From contig JAUIET010000004.1 of NCBI GenBank assembly GCA_030429735.1, positions 186,001 through 250,000 on the forward strand: 64,000 nt of DNA. The letters are read 5' to 3'. The DNA comes from Gammaproteobacteria bacterium (GTDB lineage Bacteria > Pseudomonadota > Gammaproteobacteria > Pseudomonadales > JAUIET01). Position numbers and translations under genes: made by a program. The notes under the pieces are model-generated. The model did not search any database. It was not told the origin of the DNA and saw only the letters and a program-made list of their open reading frames with translations. Of this stretch, positions 58,202 through 64,000 are shown piece by piece (the stretch's first letter is position 1; each line of letters opens with the position of its first letter).

Positions 58202-59227
58202 GTGAGGGTACTGATTACCGGTGGCACCGGGCTGGTTGGATCGCACGTGTGTCGCGTGCTAGCCGCGCGCGGTCATGATATCCGCTTGCTGGTTCGAAAT
58301 GCCGAGAAAGCGCGTCAATTCTATTCAGGCTTGGCCGTCAAGCAACCGGAGTTGTTCGTTGGCGATATCACTGATGCCGCCATCGTTAAACAAAGCCTGG
58401 CCGGCTGTGACGCACTTGTGCACGCGGCAGCCGGCACACCTCTGCAGAGTAAATCAACTGATGCTCTTTTTCAGGTCAATGTGGCTGGTGTCAAAAACGT
58501 TGTGGAAGCGGCATGCAATCTGGGGCTGCAACGTATAGTTTGTTTATCCAGCATCACCGCGATTTTTAATGAGGATGGAAGCAAGGTCACAGCTGATACT
58601 CCGCCGGTAAAGTCCTCAATGCCCTACGGCCAAAGCAAAGTCGAGGCGGAACTCTATCTGCGCGAACGCCAAGCCGAAGGCGCGCCAATCGCGATCGTTT
58701 ACCCTGGTGGAATCATAGGGCCGGATGCGCCTTCGTTGTCTGATTCCTGCAAAGCAATTAAACACAGAGTCGAGCACGGCTTTCGTATATTCGCAAACGG
58801 CGGTATGCAGTTCATTGACGTGCGAGACCTGGCCCACTTTATTGCCTTGCTTTTGCAAGATGGCGGTTACGGGCGCTTTTTACTGCCAGGTGTATTTAGC
58901 ACCTGGGTAGAGCAAGCCGATATTATAGAGCAGGTTTCCGGTGCATCGCTTAAGCGCATTAACGCGAAAGGTTGGACACTGAGATTGGCAGGTAAACTGA
59001 CAGATCTGGCAAGGCGCGTTAAAACGATTGATACGCCGATTTCTGCTGAAACAATGCGCTACGCAACACTGTGGCCGCGTATTGCAAATACGCCGGAATT
59101 AAAGCGGCTTGGTATACAACTGCGAGATCCAAGCGAGAGTTTTGACGACACCTTGCGATGGATGGTCAACGCAGGGCATCTGGATGTTGCTTTGTGCCCC
59201 AAATACAAGAAAAAGCAATCGAGCTAG
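58202..59227 (+). CDS. NAD(P)-dependent epimerase/dehydrogenase (3-beta-HSD/DFR-like)
   Basis: An extended short-chain dehydrogenase of 341 residues. The nucleotide loop is GGTGLVGS (7-14) and the catalytic pair is Tyr142/Lys146 in MPYGQSKVEAE, with SSITA (about 116-120) as the serine region. VYPGGIIGP and QFIDVRDLAHFI are typical of dihydroflavonol-reductase and 3-beta-hydroxysteroid dehydrogenase relatives. The start is GTG, two bases after the ferredoxin stop, so it is the last gene of the NTF2-P450-ferredoxin operon. A role oxidising or reducing a hydroxyl on the P450 substrate is a reasonable guess. Confidence 0.86.
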   Translation: MRVLITGGTGLVGSHVCRVLAARGHDIRLLVRNAEKARQFYSGLAVKQPELFVGDITDAAIVKQSLAGCDALVHAAAGTPLQSKSTDALFQVNVAGVKNVVEAACNLGLQRIVCLSSITAIFNEDGSKVTADTPPVKSSMPYGQSKVEAELYLRERQAEGAPIAIVYPGGIIGPDAPSLSDSCKAIKHRVEHGFRIFANGGMQFIDVRDLAHFIALLLQDGGYGRFLLPGVFSTWVEQADIIEQVSGASLKRINAKGWTLRLAGKLTDLARRVKTIDTPISAETMRYATLWPRIANTPELKRLGIQLRDPSESFDDTLRWMVNAGHLDVALCPKYKKKQSS

Positions 59228-60649
59228 TCACTTGCGCAGAGAAGACCTTAATCGTTGCAGCAGTTTGTCATCAAAAGGCGCGCGCATTCCAAACAGGGCC
59301 GACAGGTCAAACCAGCCCTGGGTGTACACTGTTCGTGCATGACTGAACTCCAGAAAACCCTCGCGCCCATGGTACTGGCCTATGCCGCTCGCCCCTATGC
59401 CGCCAAAGGGTGCATCGTCTGCTCCTGGGTGCATTGCTATTTGGTTGATAGTCACCCCGCCAGACCGTGTATGATCCAGAACATTCCGCTGTTCTTTTTT
59501 GTCGTTTCCAAAATAATATAGCGCTAATGGCTTTTCGCCGGCATTAACAAACGCTATTGCGTTTTCAATGCTGTCATAAGTGTTCACGATTAAAGCAGGA
59601 CCAAATATCTCTTTCTGTGAGATCACACAATCGTGGCTAGGGTTGATGACTAAGTGAAGTGGTAAGCTATACCCGGTATCTTCCTCCGGTTCAGCCAAGG
59701 CAATGACTCGCACCTTGCGAGCACGAGCATCTCGAAGGTAAGTATTAACCCGCTGGAAATGCGTTTCATTAACAATGGCACCGGCTTCTGCATGTGACTC
59801 TTGATAAGTCAGTTTATAAAAGGTCTGGCAGGCTTCAATGAATTCATCGAGTTGTTCCTGAGGTACAAGTACGTAGTCGGGTGCTACGCAGAGCTGACCA
59901 TTATTTATCGTTTTGGCAAATATAATGCGCTCTGCAGCTTTGAGTAATGATGCAGAACGCCCTATCACCACCGGTGACTTACCACCCAGTTCCAGCGTCA
60001 ATGGGGTTAGATTAGAGGCAGCAGCAGCCATAACAGCCTTGCCGGTGTTTGTTCCCCCGGTTAGTACCAAGTGGTCAAATGGCAACTCAGAAAATGCTTT
60101 TGATACAGTAATGTCGCCTGCAATGACCGCAAGATACTCACGATCCACATAATTCGGTAGCAGGGCGCAGAGCAATTCAGCCGTGCGTGGCACAACGTCA
60201 GACGGCTTGAGCACACAGCGATTTCCGGCTGCAATCACCTGAGCCAATGGGCTAAACAATGTGAACACCGGGAAGTTCCAGGTGCCCAGTATACCAATGA
60301 CCCCCTTGGCCTGATACTCTATTTGAACCCTGGCGCCACTGAAGCCGAATGGAAACGGTGCGCGGCGGCTTTCCGCCTGCATCCATTGCTTGACGTGTTT
60401 GCGCGCGTATTCCAGAGAGGCAATTGAGCCTAGCACATCGTACATCAGCGTCAGAGCGGCAGGACGGCTTCCGTAGTCAGTTTCTATCGCATGAATAATA
60501 TCATCTGAATTGTCTTTGAGCAGCGCGATGCAGCTGTCAATCAGGCTAATGCGCTGCGCTAGCGGCATTACCTGATGCGTATGCTCGGCTGTTTGCTGTT
60601 TGGAAAATAATGCACGCAGTGCGCGTAGATTTTCGTCTTGAATTGTCAT
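59228..60649 (-). CDS. Class 3-type aldehyde dehydrogenase (coniferyl-aldehyde dehydrogenase-like)
   Basis: An NAD(P) aldehyde dehydrogenase of 473 residues. I start at the ATG at 60649; an upstream open stretch overlaps the preceding gene. The catalytic glutamate is in LTLELGGKSP (Glu220) and the cysteine in NNGQLCVAPD (Cys254). GTWNFPVFTLFSPL and the ending APFGGIGASGIGQYHG are typical of class 3/coniferyl aldehyde dehydrogenases, which also take fatty and aromatic aldehydes. Its stop abuts the convergent dehydrogenase gene with no gap. It shares a transcript with the carboxymuconolactone-decarboxylase-like gene upstream. Confidence 0.88.
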   Translation of the reverse strand: MTIQDENLRALRALFSKQQTAEHTHQVMPLAQRISLIDSCIALLKDNSDDIIHAIETDYGSRPAALTLMYDVLGSIASLEYARKHVKQWMQAESRRAPFPFGFSGARVQIEYQAKGVIGILGTWNFPVFTLFSPLAQVIAAGNRCVLKPSDVVPRTAELLCALLPNYVDREYLAVIAGDITVSKAFSELPFDHLVLTGGTNTGKAVMAAAASNLTPLTLELGGKSPVVIGRSASLLKAAERIIFAKTINNGQLCVAPDYVLVPQEQLDEFIEACQTFYKLTYQESHAEAGAIVNETHFQRVNTYLRDARARKVRVIALAEPEEDTGYSLPLHLVINPSHDCVISQKEIFGPALIVNTYDSIENAIAFVNAGEKPLALYYFGNDKKEQRNVLDHTRSGGVTINQIAMHPGADDAPFGGIGASGIGQYHGREGFLEFSHARTVYTQGWFDLSALFGMRAPFDDKLLQRLRSSLRK

Positions 60650-60680
60650 GCGTCGTAGAGCTGGCGTGGAGATCCTTGTT

Positions 60681-61067
60681 TCATTTATCAGAGTTTTCCA
60701 GGTCTTCCTGGGCTTCAGCAATCGCTTCCTCCATAGGCGTTAACAGCTTTGCTGCTTTCGGATAACCACAATATTGAGCGATTAGAATATGCAATTCGCG
60801 GATTTCTTCCGGCGTTGTTTCACCACGCTTCAGAGAGGCTTTCACTTGAATTTTAAAGGTATCTTGCTCACCCTGGGCGGCAATCATGCCGATCAATAAT
60901 ATTCGCTTGTCGCGCATCGACAGTGTTTCTCGGGTCCAGATGTCAGCAAACAACGTTTCCAACATAATGTCCGTGAAGGCATGGCCCTCCGGCGGCGTGA
61001 TCACATCACCTGCGTAAACATCTTTAATCTTTTCTTCGCCACGTTGGCGTTTGGTCTTTTCACTCAT
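60681..61067 (-). CDS. Carboxymuconolactone decarboxylase family protein
   Basis: A helical AhpD-fold protein of 128 residues. I start at the ATG at 61067 (SEKTKRQRG), with GGAG about nine bases upstream; the upstream open frame looks non-coding. MRDKRILLIGMIAA and the GETTPEEIRELHILIAQYCGYPKA block are the family hallmarks. The CxxC of true AhpD peroxidases is absent, so it resembles PcaC-like members of unknown reaction. A gene of this family also closes the mycobacterial cyp51-aldA region. It is divergent from the oxidoreductase gene, with a palindrome in the gap. Confidence 0.85.
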   Translation of the reverse strand: MSEKTKRQRGEEKIKDVYAGDVITPPEGHAFTDIMLETLFADIWTRETLSMRDKRILLIGMIAAQGEQDTFKIQVKASLKRGETTPEEIRELHILIAQYCGYPKAAKLLTPMEEAIAEAQEDLENSDK

Positions 61068-61093
61068 AAAGGAGACTCCAAGCAAGCTCAGGT

Positions 61094-61118
61094 GGTTTAC
61101 TGCTCTGGCAGTTAAACC
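61094..61118. promoter_or_regulatory. Operator-like palindrome in a divergent promoter region
   Basis: GGTTTACTGC (61094-61103) and GCAGTTAAACC (61108-61118) are inverted copies with one extra base and a four-base centre (TCTG). It lies 27 bases upstream of the CMD-family gene, in the divergent gap shared with the plus-strand dehydrogenase operon. It could bind a TetR-type regulator; none is encoded in the window. Confidence 0.5.
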
Positions 61119-61290
61119 CGATGCATTGCAGTATACCAGTGCAGCTTTCCCACGATGCCAGAAAGCACATACACGGCGGTCAATCATAACGGCTGGGTAA
61201 GGATTAGAGGGTCTTGTGCCGTGCTATCATCGATGAATAATTGACTTTGCCGCCCGTTTGCTTGTAGAAAATCACCTCGGGAGAAGTACA

Positions 61291-62175
61291 TTGACTAATC
61301 GACATGTTGGCTACATAGGGCTTGGCAATATTGGCAAGCCTTCTGCTCTTCGTTTGCTGGATGGGCACTTTGTCGTTCACGTGTTCGACATTTACCAGCC
61401 GGCCGTTGATGAGTTAGTTGCGCAGGGAGCGATTGGCTGCAGCAGCGTCGCCCACTTGGCGAAAAAGTGCGACCATATTGGCATTTGCGTTCGTGATGAT
61501 AGCCAGGTGGAAGAACTGCTGTATGGCAGCGCAGGCATTTTTTCCAACGCCGCAGCTGACACCGTCATTAGTATTCACAGCACTGTCACTCAAGCCAGTT
61601 TGCTTCGCTGGGCTGCCGATGCAAGCAGCAAGTCGCTGCACCTTATCGACGCGCCGATAACCGGTGGTGCGCATCGAGCGGCTGATGGCACACTTTGTTA
61701 CATGGTGGGTGGTGAGGAAGAAATTCTGGACCGTTGCCGGCCAGTCTTCGCCACATCAGCGGAAAAGATTGTGCATGCTGGCCCTTTGGGGTGTGGCATT
61801 GCGCTGAAACTATGCAACAACTTTATTCAGTACGGCGAGTTTGTACTGATGGCCGAAGCAAGCCGGCTTGCGGATTCAACGGGCTTGTCAGTTGATACCT
61901 TGCGTGAAGTTGGCTTGTCAAACGGTGTTGTCAATGAGCAAATGCATATGTTTGTGAGTGGGCGAAACGCGATGGCATTAGGTGCCAGTGCTGAGCAAAT
62001 GCAAGAATATTTTGGTGCAGTCGGACAACTGGCAACAAAGGACCTGGACTGTGCACTCAGTACGGCTGCTGATAACAATGTTGAACTGCCAACCGCTGAA
62101 TACTTGCGCGAGAGAATTGAAAAAGTATTTCTCGCGCAAGATGAATCCCGACCTGTGGCGCACGAGAAAGAGTGA
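61291..62175 (+). CDS. NAD(P)-dependent beta-hydroxyacid dehydrogenase (3-HIBDH/6PGDH-like)
   Basis: A 294-residue member of the 3-hydroxyisobutyrate/6-phosphogluconate dehydrogenase superfamily. The start is a TTG at 61291 with GGGAGAAG six bases upstream; an earlier in-frame TTG at 61258 lacks such a site. The dinucleotide loop is GLGNIG (10-15). The substrate loop is DAPITGGAHRAADGTL, and the catalytic lysine Lys173 is in GIALKLCNN. The substrate is unknown. It leads an operon with an aldehyde dehydrogenase (3-base gap) and an SDR. The corresponding family also occurs in the mycobacterial cyp51 region. Confidence 0.85.
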   Translation: MTNRHVGYIGLGNIGKPSALRLLDGHFVVHVFDIYQPAVDELVAQGAIGCSSVAHLAKKCDHIGICVRDDSQVEELLYGSAGIFSNAAADTVISIHSTVTQASLLRWAADASSKSLHLIDAPITGGAHRAADGTLCYMVGGEEEILDRCRPVFATSAEKIVHAGPLGCGIALKLCNNFIQYGEFVLMAEASRLADSTGLSVDTLREVGLSNGVVNEQMHMFVSGRNAMALGASAEQMQEYFGAVGQLATKDLDCALSTAADNNVELPTAEYLRERIEKVFLAQDESRPVAHEKE

Positions 62176-62178
62176 CTG

Positions 62179-63642
62179 ATGAATCCTGAAAACAGACTGT
62201 TTATCAATGGCGAGCTGACAGCTGCGGTCAGTGGTAAGACCTACACAAATATTAATCCCGCCACAGAACAAGTGATCGGACAGGTTGCTGACGCTGGGCC
62301 GGAAGATATGGATCGTGCCATTGCTGCAGCAAGAACTGCGTTTGACTCTGGAAGCTGGAACCGAAACCATGAGTTCAGGCTTAAATGCATCAAACAATTG
62401 CAGCAAGGTTTGCAGGCTGAAATGGAAGACTTTAAACAGCAAATTTCTGCGGAAACCGGTGCACCACTCGGCATATGTGGAGCCGGCGGACCACAATGCG
62501 AAATTCCGATCGGCTTTATTGACTTTACATTAAAGAATCTTGAGAGCTATTCCTGGAGCCGCGATATTGGAATATCCGAGATGATGGGCGGCAAAAGTCG
62601 GCGGCTGGTGGAGAAAGAGGCGATAGGAGTAGTCGCCTGTGTCACTCCGTGGAATGTACCACTGCAAATTAATCTGGCCAAATGTATTCCAGCATTGGCG
62701 GCTGGCTGCACCATCGTTCTGAAAGCGGCGCCCGATACGCCCTGGTCTGCAACGATGTTGGGGCGTATTGTGCATGAGCACACAGATATTCCTGCCGGTG
62801 TGTTTAATGTTATCACCGCAGAAGATCCGGCAGAAGTTGGTGATCAACTGGTCCGTGACCCTCGGGTAGACATGGTCTCGTTCACGGGTTCCACGTCTGT
62901 CGGCAAGCACATTATGGTCAGAGCGGCAGAAACAGTTAAAAAAGTGTTTCTGGAATTAGGCGGCAAGTCTGCAAACATTATTTTGGATGATGCTGACCTG
63001 AATAGCAGCCTACTGAGCACGCTTGCAGTGTGCTTTCATGCTGGGCAAGGCTGCGCTCTTAATACCCGGTTACTAATTCCTGGAAGCATGCAAACCGACG
63101 TTGAAGAGTTGTTGAAAACCTATTTCGGCTTTATCGAATATGGCGACCCATCATCCGAAAACCAGATAATGGGGCCAGTGGTGAATGCCAGACAACGCGA
63201 CCGAGTGTTATCTTATATAGAAGCAGGCAAAGCCGAAGGAGCGCGTTTGCTGCTTGGCGGAGGGACACCCGCGCACCTACATAAGGGGTATTACATAGAG
63301 CCAACCGTATTCGTAGACGTTACAAATGATATGCGTATAGCGCGCGAGGAAATTTTTGGTCCAGTGTTATCGGTGATCACCTATAACGATGACGACGACG
63401 CTGTTCGCATTGCCAACGATTCTGATTTCGGCCTGTCTGGCAGCGTGTGGTCCGCCAGTGAGCAAAGAGCGCTGGATGTAGCCAGGCGCATCAGAACAGG
63501 AACTATCAATGTAAACGGCGGCAATTTTTATGGGGCTGACGCGCCGTTCGGCGGTTACAAGCAAAGTGGCATTGGCCGAGAGATGGGCGTAGAGGGTTTC
63601 GAGGAATATCTGGAAACCAAGACAATTGCGATAGGAGCGTAA
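62179..63642 (+). CDS. NAD-dependent aldehyde dehydrogenase (AldA-like)
   Basis: A tetrameric-type aldehyde dehydrogenase of 487 residues. The catalytic residues are Glu259 (FLELGGKSAN) and Cys292 (HAGQGCALNT). The nucleotide-binding VTPWNVPLQINLAK and FTGSTSVGKHI, and the end motif PFGGYKQSGIGREMG, are complete. It belongs to the broad class 1/2 group rather than the class 3 type encoded at 59228-60649, so the region has two distinct aldehyde dehydrogenases. It is followed after one base by an SDR gene. Confidence 0.9.
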   Translation: MNPENRLFINGELTAAVSGKTYTNINPATEQVIGQVADAGPEDMDRAIAAARTAFDSGSWNRNHEFRLKCIKQLQQGLQAEMEDFKQQISAETGAPLGICGAGGPQCEIPIGFIDFTLKNLESYSWSRDIGISEMMGGKSRRLVEKEAIGVVACVTPWNVPLQINLAKCIPALAAGCTIVLKAAPDTPWSATMLGRIVHEHTDIPAGVFNVITAEDPAEVGDQLVRDPRVDMVSFTGSTSVGKHIMVRAAETVKKVFLELGGKSANIILDDADLNSSLLSTLAVCFHAGQGCALNTRLLIPGSMQTDVEELLKTYFGFIEYGDPSSENQIMGPVVNARQRDRVLSYIEAGKAEGARLLLGGGTPAHLHKGYYIEPTVFVDVTNDMRIAREEIFGPVLSVITYNDDDDAVRIANDSDFGLSGSVWSASEQRALDVARRIRTGTINVNGGNFYGADAPFGGYKQSGIGREMGVEGFEEYLETKTIAIGA

Positions 63643-63643
63643 A

Positions 63644-64000
63644 GTGAGCGATCTACTCGGGTACAGGAATCAAAATGTTGTTGTCACTGGAGCAGCATCC
63701 GGTATGGGCTTGGCAGCAAGCAACTTGCTGATAGACCTGGGTGCCAAGGTGTGGGCTTTGGACATTGCTGCTATCGATGTGCCTGAGGCACAGGCTATCC
63801 AGGTAGACATGAAAGACCCGCATGCAATTGATTCCGCGTTGCGGGAACTGCCTGAAACCATCGATTCGCTGTTTAACTGCGCCGGCGTGCCTAGCCCGCC
63901 ATTCTCTGCGCGTGATACTGTGCTGATTAATTTTTGTGGCTTGCGCTACTTCACCGATGCTCTTATCGATCGAATACCCGACGGGGGCTCGATACTATCG
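63644..64000 (+). CDS. Short-chain dehydrogenase, 3-alpha-hydroxysteroid-dehydrogenase-like (cut by window end)
   Basis: The first 119 residues of a short-chain dehydrogenase. The start is a GTG one base after the ALDH stop. The cofactor loop is TGAASGMG (15-22), an Asp (about 40) after the second strand favours NAD, and NCAG lies at 78-81. The unusually short distance between these motifs and the text VLINFCGLRYFTDAL resemble the compact 3-alpha-hydroxysteroid dehydrogenase/carbonyl reductase of Comamonas. The catalytic Ser/Tyr/Lys lie beyond the window. The steroid link is inferred from this resemblance and the neighbouring CYP51-type P450. Confidence 0.82.
   Translation, partial: MSDLLGYRNQNVVVTGAASGMGLAASNLLIDLGAKVWALDIAAIDVPEAQAIQVDMKDPHAIDSALRELPETIDSLFNCAGVPSPPFSARDTVLINFCGLRYFTDALIDRIPDGGSILS

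Overview
This window looks like chromosomal DNA from a gammaproteobacterium, probably a marine or aquatic relative of the Pseudomonadales/Cellvibrionales. Two things point there. The housekeeping order matches what I remember from Pseudomonas aeruginosa and, in part, E. coli: icd / rluE-nudJ-mnmA-hflD-purB-roxA on one side, cspD / clpS-clpA-infA-bpt-aat-ftsK-lolA-rarA-crcB-serS-cysG on the other. The genes ppsR/ppsA and thrH/pabB also have Pseudomonas-like neighbours. Coding density is high. No rRNA, tRNA, CRISPR array, prophage or intact transposase was seen. The only gene-free stretch near 300 bases is a miniature transposon between ftsK and lolA.

Layout: (1) 1-2.6 kb: a truncated gene end, a small DUF6316-like gene, thrH and divergent pabB. 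(2) 2.7-10.5 kb: a four-gene plus-strand operon for propionyl-CoA to succinyl-CoA conversion: carboxyltransferase, an unusually long biotin carboxylase/biotin carrier protein, methylmalonyl-CoA mutase and its MeaB-type G-protein chaperone. No epimerase is present. (3) 10.5-13.9 kb: divergent ppsR and ppsA. (4) 13.9-17 kb: an ATP-grasp ligase and a membrane-bound inactive transglutaminase. (5) 17-36.6 kb: the conserved housekeeping block, including a complete N-degron set (bpt, aat, clpS, clpA). A 263-bp IS5-type MITE sits exactly at the ftsK stop codon and runs in frame into lolA. (6) 36.6-47 kb: a small basic protein, glutathione reductase, a sulfatase, a FimV-like LysM protein behind a consensus CRP-type site, Prc protease, MscL and UDP-glucose dehydrogenase. 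(7) 47-53.4 kb, minus strand: modABC, then a DUF1214 protein, a sulfotransferase, phospholipase A and a MocA-like nucleotidyltransferase. (8) 53.6-64 kb: a catabolic-looking accessory region.

The accessory region is the most interesting part. It encodes an alpha-methylacyl-CoA racemase with the catalytic His126/Asp156 pair, an APH-like kinase and an NTF2-fold protein. Next come a P450 carrying both CYP51 (sterol 14-alpha-demethylase) signatures, a CxxHxxC ferredoxin and an NAD-dependent epimerase/dehydrogenase. The region ends with two aldehyde dehydrogenases, a carboxymuconolactone-decarboxylase-like protein, a 3-hydroxyisobutyrate-dehydrogenase-like protein and an SDR resembling 3-alpha-hydroxysteroid dehydrogenases, cut by the window end. 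As I recall it, the same set of families surrounds cyp51 in Mycobacterium tuberculosis (about Rv0760c-Rv0771). No sterol-biosynthesis gene (squalene epoxidase, oxidosqualene cyclase) is in view. My inference is that this is a transferred or shared cassette for oxidising a steroid or terpenoid-like substrate. The P450 has Val at the position that is Phe or Leu in known CYP51s, which suggests a different substrate.

All family assignments come from reading motifs and gene order; no database search was run.
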